Of a stretch of DNA of 64,000 bases, positions 1 to 10,091 are shown piece by piece. The position numbers and the translations under genes are program-made. The notes below the pieces were generated by a model. That model searched no databases. It was not told where the DNA came from and saw nothing but the letters and a program-made list of their open reading frames with translations. This DNA is from Rhizobium sp. 007 (lineage in GTDB: Bacteria > Pseudomonadota > Alphaproteobacteria > Rhizobiales > Rhizobiaceae): the NCBI RefSeq assembly GCF_015353075.1, contig NZ_CP064188.1, positions 1,054,001 to 1,118,000 on the forward strand. The letters are read 5' to 3'. Numbering within the stretch: the first letter of the stretch is position 1; each line of letters starts with the position of its first letter.

Positions 1-693
1 GGCCGGGTTCTCATAGACTTCACGCGGCGTTCCGGCTTGTTCGATACGCCCATCGCGCAGAACGACGATTTTGTCCGCAAGCGTCATCGCCTCGGTCTGG
101 TCATGCGTCACATAGATCATCGTGTTGCCGAGTTCGCGATGCAGCCGAGCAATCTCGATGCGCATCGAGACCCGCAATTCGGCATCGAGATTGGATAGCG
201 GCTCGTCGAACAAGAACACGTCCGGCTTGCGCACGATTGCCCGGCCGATCGCAACGCGCTGGCGCTGACCGCCGGAGAGTTGTCCGGGCCTGCGGTCGAG
301 CAGGTGCTCGATCTTCAAGATCGCGGACGCGGCCTTCACACGTGCTTCGATCTCTGCTGCCGCCGTTCTCGCCATCTTCAGTCCGAAGGCGAGGTTTTCG
401 CGCACGCTCATGTGTGGGTAAAGCGCATAGGACTGAAACACCATGGCAATGCCGCGCTCGGAAGGATCGAGATCGGTGACGTTGCGTCCCTTGATCTCGA
501 TCTCGCCGTCGGTGACCTCTTCCAATCCGGCAATCATGCGAAGCAGCGTCGACTTTCCGCAGCCGGACGGTCCGACGAAGACAACAAAGGAGCCTTCGGC
601 AATTTCGAGGTCGATGCCATGAATGACATCGAGGCTGGCGAAACTCTTGCGGACGCCCGCCAGCACGACGCCAGTGTCAGCCAGTTTACTCAC
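1..693 (-). CDS. Sugar ABC transporter ATP-binding protein (partial, C-terminus off the left edge)
   Basis: ATPase subunit of a carbohydrate importer of the MalK/UgpC group, which powers uptake at the inner membrane. The visible part has a Walker A motif (GPSGCGKST), the Q-loop ([11 protein letters not shown]), the ABC signature (LSGGQRQR), Walker B with catalytic Glu ([12 protein letters not shown]) and the switch His (THDQ). The C-terminal regulatory domain lies outside the window. The GTG start is chosen because it overlaps the stop of the preceding glycosidase gene (GTGAGTAA). An in-frame GTG four codons upstream is also possible. It is the last visible gene of an operon with a binding protein and two permeases. 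The substrate cannot be read from this subunit. Confidence 0.93.
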   Translation of the reverse strand, partial: MSKLADTGVVLAGVRKSFASLDVIHGIDLEIAEGSFVVFVGPSGCGKSTLLRMIAGLEEVTDGEIEIKGRNVTDLDPSERGIAMVFQSYALYPHMSVRENLAFGLKMARTAAAEIEARVKAASAILKIEHLLDRRPGQLSGGQRQRVAIGRAIVRKPDVFLFDEPLSNLDAELRVSMRIEIARLHRELGNTMIYVTHDQTEAMTLADKIVVLRDGRIEQAGTPREVYENPA

Positions 694-2614
694 CGCGTTC
701 TTCACCTGCTCTTACCCAGACAAGCATCTCACCTGGCGCTCGATTGTCCCAGAATGGATAGGGCACGAAGCGCGCAGTCGTTTCGCGTGCATGCGGCGGC
801 GACGCCCTGTAAAGGGCGCTGCCCCAATCGGCCTCATCGCGCCTTGCGGGCAAATCCAGAGCGACGGCACCACGAAGCTCGGCGACTTCGGAAGTTGTCG
901 CTTTCGAAACGTCGCCATTGAGCCGGATTCCATTCAAGCCGGAGCCGTTGTCGGTTGCCTCGACGCAGTAGACCAGAGGGCCGCGCATCAAAGCGGTGCG
1001 GCCGGCATCCTGGCGCACGAGCGGATTGGCAAAGAGCGAGCGCGCCGCAAGGGGAATGTCGAGATCGACGTGATCGCCGCTTTTCCATTCCCGCTCGATG
1101 CGGGCATAGCCGTCGAGCGCCACGGATGAAAGTTCAAGCGCCTCGCCATTCACCTTGATCGCGACGCCGTTTGCCCATTCGGGGATACGAAGCGACACTG
1201 CGAAACGCGCCGGCCTTTCCGTTACGATGTCGAAACATATGGCGCCATCCCAAGGATAGCGCGTCTCCTGCGCGAGCGTGATATTGGAGCCATCAATTTC
1301 AAAATGGGCCTTGCTTTCTCCGTAGAGATGTACGGCGATCTCGTCGTCGGCAACGGCATACATATACGACCCGATGGAGGAAAGCAGGCGGGCAATGTTC
1401 GGCGGACAGCACGGGCAATGATGCCAGATCCAGCGATGATGCTTACCGGCACTTTCAAGTGGGTTTTCATAAAAGAACGTGCGGCCGTCGAGCGAAATAC
1501 CGGCCATTGCGCCATTGTAAAGCGCCTGTTCCATGATGTCGGCATAGCGGCGGTTCGGGCCGCGGCCGAGCATGCGGCTTGCCCAGAAGACAAGGCCGAC
1601 CGAAGCACATGTTTCCGCATAGGCGCTTTCGTTCGGCAAGTCGTAGTAGTCGGTGAAGCCCTCATTTGCCGCGGCCGGGCCAATGCCGCCTGTAATATAC
1701 ATCTGCTTGGTGGTAAGGTCGTCCCAGAGTATTTCGAGCGCTGCAGTCAGCGTGTCGTCGTTATATTCCGTCGCGATATCGGCCATGCCGGAATAAAGAT
1801 ACATCGCACGCACCGCATGGCCGACCACCTTCTTCTGCTCGCGCACCGGTTGATGCGCCTGATTGTATTCGTAAGTCTTCTGGATGAAATTTGCCGGATC
1901 GCGCCCATCGCGGGTCGCCTCTTCGGTGAAGAAATGCGGCTCTGTGCCACGCTCGTCTATGAAATACTTGGCGAGATCCAGATACTTCTTCTCGCCGGTC
2001 ACCCGAGCGAGTTTCACGAGCGCAAGCTCGATCTCCTCATGGCCGCAATAGCCCGGTATCTGGCCCTCGCCATGGCCGAAGACCTTGATCATATAATCGG
2101 CATACCGGCACATGATGTCGAGCAGCTTTCGCTTGCCCGTCGCCTGATAATAGGCAACGGCGCCCTCGATCAGATGTCCGGCGCAATAAAGCTCGTGGTG
2201 ATCGCGCAGATTGGTCCAGCGGCGACCGGGCTGAACGCGTTGGAACCAGGCATTCAGGTAACCGTCCGCGTCCTGCAGTTTCTCGTACATGTCGATGATT
2301 TCGTCGACGCGCGCCTCAAGTTGGGGATTGGGGCGCCGGTAGAGCGAATAGGCGACCGTCTCGATCGACTTTCCAAGGTCGCTGTCCCAGAACATCTGCG
2401 TCGTACCGCCCCAGGGCTGAATTGGAATGACGACACCGGGGCCTGGCTGGCTGGTATCGATCGCGCGCAGCATGCCCGCCTCCACGCAGCGGTCGAGAAG
2501 TGTCTCAGCCGTGGACTCGCAGATGGCATCCTGACGGTCACCGAAGATCCCGTAAAGCTCGACGTTTGGAACGGGCAGGGGGCGGAACTGGCGGTCACGT
2601 TTTGGCTTGTTCAT
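686..2614 (-). CDS. Glycoside hydrolase family 127 protein (beta-L-arabinofuranosidase-like)
   Basis: A 642-residue protein of the GH127 (DUF1680) family, whose characterised members release beta-L-arabinofuranose with a zinc-bound cysteine nucleophile. The expected active-site features are visible: a Glu-x-Cys pair (AETCASVG, about residue 335) and a double cysteine in CPCCPPN (about residue 400). No signal peptide is evident, so it probably acts in the cytoplasm on imported oligosaccharides. It sits between the permease and ATPase genes of a sugar ABC operon, which fits intracellular cleavage of what the transporter brings in. The ATG start has only a weak ribosome site. Exact specificity is inferred, since GH127 and its relatives vary. 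Confidence 0.88.
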   Translation of the reverse strand: MNKPKRDRQFRPLPVPNVELYGIFGDRQDAICESTAETLLDRCVEAGMLRAIDTSQPGPGVVIPIQPWGGTTQMFWDSDLGKSIETVAYSLYRRPNPQLEARVDEIIDMYEKLQDADGYLNAWFQRVQPGRRWTNLRDHHELYCAGHLIEGAVAYYQATGKRKLLDIMCRYADYMIKVFGHGEGQIPGYCGHEEIELALVKLARVTGEKKYLDLAKYFIDERGTEPHFFTEEATRDGRDPANFIQKTYEYNQAHQPVREQKKVVGHAVRAMYLYSGMADIATEYNDDTLTAALEILWDDLTTKQMYITGGIGPAAANEGFTDYYDLPNESAYAETCASVGLVFWASRMLGRGPNRRYADIMEQALYNGAMAGISLDGRTFFYENPLESAGKHHRWIWHHCPCCPPNIARLLSSIGSYMYAVADDEIAVHLYGESKAHFEIDGSNITLAQETRYPWDGAICFDIVTERPARFAVSLRIPEWANGVAIKVNGEALELSSVALDGYARIEREWKSGDHVDLDIPLAARSLFANPLVRQDAGRTALMRGPLVYCVEATDNGSGLNGIRLNGDVSKATTSEVAELRGAVALDLPARRDEADWGSALYRASPPHARETTARFVPYPFWDNRAPGEMLVWVRAGEERGE

Positions 2615-2636
2615 GGCTTCATCCGTTGTAGCTGGT

Positions 2637-3500
2637 TCATTTTACCGCGCCGGCCATCAGCCCGCGCATGTAGTAGCGTTGCAAAAGCAGGAAGACGATG
2701 AGGCAGGGGATCGTCATGACGACGACGCCCGCCTGCACAGCACCCCAGTTGATGGCGCCAAGGCGGCCGGCGCGCACCGCCGTCATGAGAACCGGCAGGG
2801 TGTATTTCTCGTTGCTGGAGAGCAGCACAAGTGCTGCCAGGAACTCATTCCAGGCATTCAGGAACGCAAAGATCGCGACGGTGGCGACACCCGGCAAGAC
2901 GAGGGGCAATAGCACGCGCCCGAGGAGTTTTAAATCACGGGCGCCGTCGATGCGCGCAGCCTCCTCGATTTCCTTCGGCACGGCGTCGAAAGCATTTCGC
3001 ATCATGAAGACGGAAAAGGGTAGCTGAAGCGTCACATAGACGAGCGTCAGCCCGAGCAGCGAATTGTTGAGACCGAGCTTTGCAAGGATGATGAAAAGCG
3101 GAGTCAGGATCGACTGGAACGGGATCATCAGTGTCGTGATGATCAGCACGAAGAGCACGTTCTTCAGAGGAAAGCGGTAGCGCGAAAATCCGTAGCCCGC
3201 TAGCAGGCTGACTACAACCGTGAGTACCACGGTGGCAAGGGAAACAAGCAGAGAATTGATCATATGCCGCCAGATGCCGGCGCCGAAGGTATCCAGCAAT
3301 CTGTAGGAATCGAAGCTTATTCCCGCGGTCGGCCATGGTGGCAGGGGCGGCAGGCTCGCTTCGGTTCCATGCCGGAACGAGGCAAGCAGCGTGACGGCGA
3401 AAGGCGCCAGAAAGAAGATTGCGATGGCGATCCCGGTCAGGTGATAGGCCGATTTCTGGCGCAAGCGCTTTCGTGCACGTTTTTCCTTCGCGGAAATCAT
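2637..3500 (-). CDS. Carbohydrate ABC transporter permease (MalG type)
   Basis: A 287-residue inner-membrane permease of the MalG-type (CUT1) sugar importers. It shows the EAA loop (EEAARIDGA followed by RVLLPLVLPG) that docks the ATPase, plus about six hydrophobic segments, the first near residues 20-40. The start is fixed by a strong site (GGAGGGG seven bases upstream) and overlaps the stop of the preceding permease by four bases (ATGA), which indicates translational coupling. It pairs with the MalF-type permease upstream and the binding protein before that. Substrate is not deducible from the permease, although the neighbouring GH127 enzyme hints at an arabinofuranose-containing sugar. Confidence 0.94.
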   Translation of the reverse strand: MISAKEKRARKRLRQKSAYHLTGIAIAIFFLAPFAVTLLASFRHGTEASLPPLPPWPTAGISFDSYRLLDTFGAGIWRHMINSLLVSLATVVLTVVVSLLAGYGFSRYRFPLKNVLFVLIITTLMIPFQSILTPLFIILAKLGLNNSLLGLTLVYVTLQLPFSVFMMRNAFDAVPKEIEEAARIDGARDLKLLGRVLLPLVLPGVATVAIFAFLNAWNEFLAALVLLSSNEKYTLPVLMTAVRAGRLGAINWGAVQAGVVVMTIPCLIVFLLLQRYYMRGLMAGAVK

Positions 3501-4411
3501 GGGTGATCCCCTCCGACACGGAGCAGCCGGAGCTGCACGATGCTGATAGCCACCAGGATCGCGAGCAGCGCGATCGAGAGCGCTGCGCCATAGCCGAGAT
3601 TGAAGGACACGAAGGACTGATTGAAGATGTAGTAGACGACCGAGATCATCTTGTTCTGCGGTCCGCCGGCCGTCATGATGTAGAACTGGTCAAAGGCGAG
3701 GATCGATCCGGTGACGGAGACGATCAGTGCCAGTGCGATCGTCTTGCGCATCAGCGGCAGTGTCAGGTGCACGAAGCGTTGCCAACGCCCGGCGCCATCG
3801 ATGCGGGCCGCCTCGGTGAGTTCGGCGGGAATAGCCTGAAGTCCGGTCAGGAGGATGATCATGGTGAAGCCTGCGATCTTCCAGACGACCATCACGACAA
3901 TCGTCAGAAACGCCGTGTCGAAAGTCGCAAGCAGGTTGGGGCTCTTTGCCACGAGGCCGAGGCCTTTCAAGGCGGGACCGATGAAACCGCTGTCGACATT
4001 GGCGAGCCAAACCCAAAGCAGCGAGGCCGTCGCAAGGCCGACGACCACAGGCAGGAAGATGACCGTGCGGTAGGCGCTGACAAACTGCCGCTCTTTCTCG
4101 ACGAAGATCGCGAGCGGAAAGGCCACCGAAAAGATCGCGATCGTGACGATCACGGTATAATAGGCCGTAAAATTCAGCGCTGTTATGAAGCGACTGTCGT
4201 TATACATGCGAAAATAGTTGTTGAATCCGATCCAGCGAGAAGCGCCCATCAGCGGCCAGTTGTGAAGGCTCATCCATCCGGTGAAAAGCACCGGCATGAT
4301 GAAGAAGACGATAACGAGCGCCATGGCCGGCGCGATATAGGCAAGGCCGCGCCATTGCGATCTCCGACGCCTGCGCGCGGAAGATTGGCGCGGTAAGCCT
4401 GAACCTGTCAT
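3497..4411 (-). CDS. Carbohydrate ABC transporter permease (MalF type)
   Basis: A 304-residue inner-membrane permease, the MalF-type partner of the following gene. An arginine-rich cytoplasmic N-terminus (about 20 residues) precedes the first membrane span. The EAA loop is present (LTEAARIDGAGRWQRF, then TLPLM). An initiator ATG is preceded by GGAG at a suitable distance. The gene follows the binding-protein gene after a 75-base gap that holds a strong hairpin, a common arrangement in sugar ABC operons. It overlaps the next permease by four bases. Together these subunits form the membrane channel of a CUT1-family importer. Confidence 0.94.
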   Translation of the reverse strand: MTGSGLPRQSSARRRRRSQWRGLAYIAPAMALVIVFFIMPVLFTGWMSLHNWPLMGASRWIGFNNYFRMYNDSRFITALNFTAYYTVIVTIAIFSVAFPLAIFVEKERQFVSAYRTVIFLPVVVGLATASLLWVWLANVDSGFIGPALKGLGLVAKSPNLLATFDTAFLTIVVMVVWKIAGFTMIILLTGLQAIPAELTEAARIDGAGRWQRFVHLTLPLMRKTIALALIVSVTGSILAFDQFYIMTAGGPQNKMISVVYYIFNQSFVSFNLGYGAALSIALLAILVAISIVQLRLLRVGGDHP

Positions 4412-4461
4412 CGAGAACGCTCCGCATCTGTCGTTGAGGTTGGCCGGGAAGCTGCCACCGC

Positions 4462-4482
4462 CTCCCGGCCCGCGGCCGGGAG
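4462..4482 (-). promoter_or_regulatory. Intercistronic hairpin after the binding-protein gene
   Basis: Perfect 9-bp arms CTCCCGGCC (4462-4470) and GGCCGGGAG (4474-4482) with a three-base loop sit 4 bases past the binding-protein stop and before the first permease. There is no run of T after it, so it is unlikely to be a full terminator. In ABC operons such hairpins commonly stabilise the upstream message or attenuate downstream expression, giving an excess of binding protein over permease. That role is inferred here. Confidence 0.7.
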
Positions 4483-4486
4483 AGGA

Positions 4487-5725
4487 TTATTGGCCGCTGT
4501 CTATGATCGATTGCATTTCCGACTGGGCGCTTGAAAAGGCGCCGTCGACATCGTCGCCGAAGATCGCGGCATTGGTGAAGCTGGCCCATGGGCCGTTGGC
4601 GCTGTTGATCAGATCGTTGAACTGCAGCGTATAGGGTGTCTTGGCAACGCCAATGGCCTTGAGGCCGACCTGCATGCGCGGATCGAGGCCTTCCAGGACC
4701 TTGTCGGCGATATCGCCTCGCGTCGGCAGGCTGCCGTATTTCGCCATGACCTTCTGGCCATCCACTGAGTAGACGTATTCGAGGAATTCCTTCACGGCGT
4801 CGATCTTCTTCGTGCCCTTGGTGATGACGAAATTATCGCCGCCGGCGAAGGAGGACGGCTTTCCGTCGACGCCAGGAATGAGCGTTACCCCGAAGTTGAT
4901 GTCCGGATGTTCGGTCACCAGCGTGCCGATGGCAAAGGCGCCGAGGCTCTGCTGACCGATTTTGCCATTGGTGAAGGTGAGGAAGTTCGCGCCGTTGTCG
5001 CTTGCAGCTCCCGCCGGCACGAGGTCCTTCTTGACCATGTTGCGATAGATATCGACGGCCTTGCGCATTTGCGGGGTATCAAGTGTTGCTGCCTTGCTGT
5101 CGGCCGACAGGATATCGGCGCCGGCACCCCACACGAGCGGCGTGAAGGTGAATATCATACAGCCACCGCAGCCGCCGCCGGAGAAATAAAATCCGTAGGT
5201 GTCTTCACCGAGCGCGCGGATCTTTTCCGCGTTGGCGGTAATCTCGTCCCATGTTTCCGGTGCCTTTTCCGGGTCGAGACCGGCCTTCTTGTAGAGATCC
5301 TTGTTCCACGCGAAGACCGATGTCTCGACGGAGAGCGGCAGGCCGTAAATGCGGTCCTGATAGGTTCCGAGGCGAACGTGTGACGGCGACAGCGAATTGA
5401 AGTAAGGCAGAGATTTTGCCCAGTCCGTCAGGTCCTCCAACTGGCCGGCCGCAGCAAAGGCCGGGTTATAGATAAGATCCATCGAAAGGGCGTCGGGGGC
5501 CTGTCCGCCGGCAATCGCGGTTGCATATTTCTGCACCAGTTCGGAAAATGGCACCTCGGTTGCGACGACCTGGTTTTCGTGGTTGGCGTTATAGGCTTCG
5601 ACGACCTTCTTGAAGGCGTCGCCGATCCCCGAGCGGACCCACATTTCAACTTTTTCGGCGGCCGATGCTCCGGATACCAGGCATAGGGTAGCGATGCTGG
5701 TCGCTGCTATTAGGCGCTTGATCAT
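4487..5725 (-). CDS. Extracellular sugar-binding protein of ABC transporter
   Basis: A 412-residue periplasmic solute-binding protein of the MalE-like family 1. The start at 5725 is chosen because GGGAGG lies seven bases upstream and the resulting N-terminus is a classic signal peptide (MIKRLIAATSIATLCLVSGASA, written in two parts: MIKRLIAATSI / ATLCLVSGASA) with cleavage expected before AEKVEMW. The mature part has the usual family features, such as SGIGDAFKKVVEAYN near the N-terminus and FAGGDNFVITKGTKK further on. It delivers sugar to the two permeases encoded just downstream. A cysteine cluster (GGGCGGCM, about residue 200) is unusual but readable. The ligand is unknown; the operon's GH127 enzyme suggests an arabinose-containing saccharide. 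Confidence 0.94.
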   Translation of the reverse strand: MIKRLIAATSIATLCLVSGASAAEKVEMWVRSGIGDAFKKVVEAYNANHENQVVATEVPFSELVQKYATAIAGGQAPDALSMDLIYNPAFAAAGQLEDLTDWAKSLPYFNSLSPSHVRLGTYQDRIYGLPLSVETSVFAWNKDLYKKAGLDPEKAPETWDEITANAEKIRALGEDTYGFYFSGGGCGGCMIFTFTPLVWGAGADILSADSKAATLDTPQMRKAVDIYRNMVKKDLVPAGAASDNGANFLTFTNGKIGQQSLGAFAIGTLVTEHPDINFGVTLIPGVDGKPSSFAGGDNFVITKGTKKIDAVKEFLEYVYSVDGQKVMAKYGSLPTRGDIADKVLEGLDPRMQVGLKAIGVAKTPYTLQFNDLINSANGPWASFTNAAIFGDDVDGAFSSAQSEMQSIIDSGQ

Positions 5726-5765
5726 GACATTCCTCCCAATATGGCGCGTCTCCTCGCGCCGCTTC

Positions 5766-6794
5766 TCATTCTTCGCGGGCATCACTCCCGCATGACTGCC
5801 GCACGATCAAACGGCACGGCAATTTCCGCACGCCGGGCTCGACGGGCCGGCCTTCGGCGAGGGCAAGCACGGTCAATCCTGCCTGACGCCCGAGCTCCTT
5901 CAATTCCATGTCGATCGTCGTCAGCGGCGGCCGCGTCTGTGCGGCGACGATCTCCCAATTGTCAAAGCCGACCACAGAAACGTCCTCCGGCACTTTGACG
6001 CCCCGTTCGCGCAGCGCGTCGACGACGCCGCGGGCAATCTGATCGTTGCCGCAGAAGATGCCATCGGGTTTTTCTCCGGCGCGGCTCCATATCTGGTCGA
6101 CCGCTTCGTGACCCCAGGCCTCTGCCCACACGCCGTAAAGAACCGGTTCACCGTCACCTGCCAGTTCGCGATAGGCAAAAGCGCGTTCGCGCACCGAAAA
6201 GAAGCTTTCAGGACCAGTAATATGGGCGATGCGGAAACGCCCGAGCCCGATCAGCCATTCCACAGCGAGCCTTGCGCCCTGTGCGTCATCCGAGCGGAAG
6301 CTGACGCTGCCCGGCATACCTTCCGTAAAGGCATAGACCACGGGTACCGGAAGGCTCGACAAATCGACCGGAAGCTGCCGATCGACCCGTTTTCCCGATG
6401 CGATGATGCCATCGACCTGCTTGTCCAGCATCGCATCCACATGAATCTGCCCAAGGGCCGGATCGTCCTCGATCGCACACAGGAAAACCGAAACTCCGTG
6501 ATCGACAAGCGCTTCCGAAATGCCTGCCATCACCGGAAGGGTGAAGCGGCCATAGGTATCGTTGGTCAAAAGCCCAATAGTGAAGCTGCGCTTGCTCAAG
6601 AGGCCACGCGCCAGCGCGTTCGGCCTGAAGCCAATTTCCCGCGCGATGCGCTTGACCCGCTCGCGTGTTTCCTCGCCCATGCGGCCCGTATCGTTCAGCG
6701 CCTTTGATGCCGTCGAGATGCTGACCCCGGCCGCAGCGGCAAGATCGTGGATCGTGATGCGGCTCTGCTTTCTTCCTGTGTGGTCCAGTCTCAT
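5766..6794 (-). CDS. LacI-family transcriptional regulator
   Basis: A 342-residue regulator with an N-terminal LacI helix-turn-helix (TIHDLAAAAGVSISTASKAL, residues 14-33), the hinge helix (RPNALARGL, about residues 57-65) and a periplasmic-binding-protein-like sugar sensor domain. The start at 6794 is preferred over longer versions because GGTGGAAG precedes it and the helix-turn-helix then lies at the usual distance from the N-terminus. It is the first gene of the sugar operon, only 40 bases before the binding protein, and two LacI-type palindromes lie just upstream. It probably represses its own operon and is released by the imported sugar or a derivative. Confidence 0.94.
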   Translation of the reverse strand: MRLDHTGRKQSRITIHDLAAAAGVSISTASKALNDTGRMGEETRERVKRIAREIGFRPNALARGLLSKRSFTIGLLTNDTYGRFTLPVMAGISEALVDHGVSVFLCAIEDDPALGQIHVDAMLDKQVDGIIASGKRVDRQLPVDLSSLPVPVVYAFTEGMPGSVSFRSDDAQGARLAVEWLIGLGRFRIAHITGPESFFSVRERAFAYRELAGDGEPVLYGVWAEAWGHEAVDQIWSRAGEKPDGIFCGNDQIARGVVDALRERGVKVPEDVSVVGFDNWEIVAAQTRPPLTTIDMELKELGRQAGLTVLALAEGRPVEPGVRKLPCRLIVRQSCGSDAREE

Positions 6795-6811
6795 TCTTCC
6801 ACCCCATAAGA

Positions 6812-6855
6812 GAAAACCTTTTCGCAACAAAAATGTCAACTGCGAAAACGTTTTC
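6812..6855. promoter_or_regulatory. Twin LacI-type operators upstream of the regulator gene
   Basis: GAAAACGTTTTC (6844-6855) is a perfect 12-bp palindrome with the central CG typical of LacI/GalR operators. GAAAACCTTTTC (6812-6823) is a second copy with one central change. The copies are 32 bp apart, about three helical turns, so two dimers would lie on the same DNA face. They are 18-61 bp upstream of the regulator start, which fits autorepression of the whole sugar operon. Binding is inferred from pattern and position. Confidence 0.8.
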
Positions 6856-6939
6856 TCACCTTCTGGGAGACAATCTTAGGCGACTGTGCCGAACGGAAAA
6901 CTGGTCAGCATCAAAGATCTGATGAGGATCCGGTAAGGC

Positions 6940-7227
6940 CTACTTGTTCTTTAGCAGCCACATCTTGCCAGCCATCGTGATCCCGTAGACGTCCTTTGAA
7001 GCATCATGATCGAGATGGCGCCGTTCCAGAAACCCGGACGCTTTTAATTCGTCCAGCGCCTTGCTGGTTACGGATTTCACTTTCTGCGGCCGTTCTTTCC
7101 AACGGTCGGTTTTCGCGTAAGTCACCGTGGCGTTTTGGTGCGTCCACTTCTTCATCGGCTGAGGATAAAGATCGCCGTCCCTTGCGAGTTTCAGTGCTGC
7201 GACCTGCGATGGCGTAAGTTCAATCAT
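6940..7227 (-). CDS. Conserved-looking small protein, possible winged-helix
   Basis: A 95-residue protein of unknown function. It starts with MIELTPSQVAALKLARDG and ends GITMAGKMWLLKNK. The pattern of a helix (SQVAALKLA), a lysine-rich middle (SVTSKALDELKASGFLERR) and a final beta-like stretch resembles short winged-helix DNA-binding proteins, such as MarR-like fragments, but no family was recognised with confidence. It is transcribed away from its neighbours on both sides, with no operon partner. Codon use and a clean start-stop frame support a real gene. Confidence 0.6.
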   Translation of the reverse strand: MIELTPSQVAALKLARDGDLYPQPMKKWTHQNATVTYAKTDRWKERPQKVKSVTSKALDELKASGFLERRHLDHDASKDVYGITMAGKMWLLKNK

Positions 7228-7470
7228 GGGTTCGATAAGTCCTATGGTGGCGTTCTTTGCCGCGACTTAGCACAGATTCATGGAACCTCCTCAAAAAAGG
7301 GGCAAAAAATCAGATCATCGGCAAGCGGCGGACATGCAGGGCCGCAAAGAATTTTATCAGCGCGTCGCCGGCAGACCGTCTGTCCCTGCTATTGAACGTT
7401 TGTCCTCCCATCTCACTGCCTGCCCGTTTGCGGATTTCAAACGGCCATGACAGTCTGGGCTCCATTCATT

Positions 7471-7707
7471 TTACTTTTCGCGCTGCGCGATAAGACCGCG
7501 AGCCGCCTCTACCATGACCTTCAGATGGTCGGGCCTGCGCACGCCCTGGCGATAGAGTTCGATCGTTATGGCAGCAATCCGCTCCGCTTCTTCGGAATCC
7601 TTGGCTACTTTGGCTTCCGATCGAACCTCGTCGAATACGCATTGGCACATCTCAAGGTCACGGGTATCGAGCGGCACGTCCGATCTGTTTATGATCGTCT
7701 GAACCAT
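7471..7707 (-). CDS. Small hypothetical protein downstream of groEL
   Basis: A 78-residue acidic, helical-looking protein with no recognised family. The start at 7707 is preferred because GGAGG lies five bases upstream; an ATG four codons earlier overlaps that site. The sequence (SDVPLDTRDLEMCQCVFDE, then ERIAAITIELYRQGVRRPDHL) looks like a short helical bundle protein. It lies 53 bases after groEL, separated only by a strong hairpin, so it may be co-transcribed with the chaperonin operon at a lower level and thus heat-induced. Function unknown. Confidence 0.6.
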   Translation of the reverse strand: MVQTIINRSDVPLDTRDLEMCQCVFDEVRSEAKVAKDSEEAERIAAITIELYRQGVRRPDHLKVMVEAARGLIAQREK

Positions 7708-7722
7708 CTTGACCTCCATTCC

Positions 7723-7754
7723 ATACGGCCCACCCGTTGCCGGGCGGGCCGTAT
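7723..7754 (-). terminator. Strong hairpin after groEL
   Basis: Arms 7723-7736 and 7741-7754 form a 14-bp stem with a single A-C mismatch around a TTGC loop. The hairpin begins seven bases after the groEL stop and ends before the ribosome site of the next small gene. No T tract follows on the minus strand, so it may act as an attenuator or RNA-stability element rather than a complete rho-independent terminator. Confidence 0.6.
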
Positions 7755-7760
7755 GTCAAC

Positions 7761-9425
<1,665 letters not shown>

Positions 9426-9441
9426 TTAGCTGAAAGGCGCC

Positions 9442-9756
9442 TCAAGCGGCCTTCTTGCCGGCCGCCGGAACCTCGATGATGCCCATTACGTCGCTTTCCT
9501 TCATGATCAGCAGGTCTTCGCCGTCAATCTTGATCTCGGTGCCGGACCATTTACCGAACAGGATACGGTCGCCCACCTTGACGTCGAGCGGCTGGATCTG
9601 GCCGGCGTCATTGCGCGCGCCGGGGCCGACGGCGATGACTTCGCCTTCCTGCGGCTTTTCCTTGGCGGTGTCGGGAATGATGATACCGCCTTTTGTCCTT
9701 TCTTCGGACTCAACCCGGCGGACGAGAATGCGATCATGAAGCGGTCGGAACGTCAT
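9442..9756 (-). CDS. groES: Co-chaperonin GroES (10 kDa)
   Basis: A 104-residue lid protein for GroEL. The start at 9756 is used because GGAGGAAG precedes it; a start four codons earlier would place the ribosome site inside the gene. The family features are all present: [12 protein letters not shown] at the N-terminus, the mobile loop [10 protein letters not shown] that contacts GroEL, and [20 protein letters not shown]. It ends in GKKAA, slightly longer than many homologues. It is the first gene of the groES-groEL operon. The transcript carries a roughly 145-base leader after the CIRCE operator. Confidence 0.98.
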   Translation of the reverse strand: MTFRPLHDRILVRRVESEERTKGGIIIPDTAKEKPQEGEVIAVGPGARNDAGQIQPLDVKVGDRILFGKWSGTEIKIDGEDLLIMKESDVMGIIEVPAAGKKAA

Positions 9757-9900
9757 GTCTTCCTCCATGGACGATGATGATCACTTATCACGCTCCCGGA
9801 CCAGGCGACCAATCCGGGCGGCTACCGAGCCTTGCTGACCGCTCGGCGGAAAAAATCTGCTACCGATTTTTTCGAATTTCAAGAGGGCCACGGCAAAAAA

Positions 9901-9927
9901 TTAGCACTCGTGTCAGGAGAGTGCTAA
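9901..9927. promoter_or_regulatory. CIRCE operator (HrcA binding site)
   Basis: The sequence is a perfect match to the CIRCE consensus: TTAGCACTC, nine bases, GAGTGCTAA. It lies 145 bases upstream of groES. In alphaproteobacteria the repressor HrcA binds this element and releases it on heat shock. The divergent hsp20 gene starts 165 bases on the other side, so the element might also influence that gene. Confidence 0.97.
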
Positions 9928-9972
9928 CGCGCGGAACGGAAGCTTCCCCATCAGCGTTTAATCTGTGATGCG

Positions 9973-10070
9973 GCGCAGGCAGTTCTGCGCAGTGTCAAGT
10001 GTATTCCGAAGAGTGACTTGTCGCCTGATACCCGCCAGGGCAAAGGCGAGTGCGCCGGATGATCCGGCGC
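9973..10070 (+). promoter_or_regulatory. Structured leader upstream of hsp20 (possible RNA thermometer)
   Basis: Three stem-loops can be drawn in the leader: GCGCAG/CTGCGC (9973-9990), TCGCC/GGCGA (10021-10049, larger loop) and GCGCCGGA/TCCGGCGC (10052-10070, three-base loop). The ribosome site GGAGG follows at 10082-10087. Rhizobial small heat-shock genes are often controlled by ROSE-type RNA thermometers, which have several stacked hairpins. I could not find the expected pairing of the ribosome site itself, so the thermometer idea is only suggestive. Confidence 0.3.
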
Positions 10071-10091
10071 GTTGAAAACATGGAGGCTTAG

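Noticed and set aside
1304..2701. Plus-strand open frame of 465 residues
   Set aside because: Antisense shadow of the GH127 gene, which has family motifs and fits its operon.
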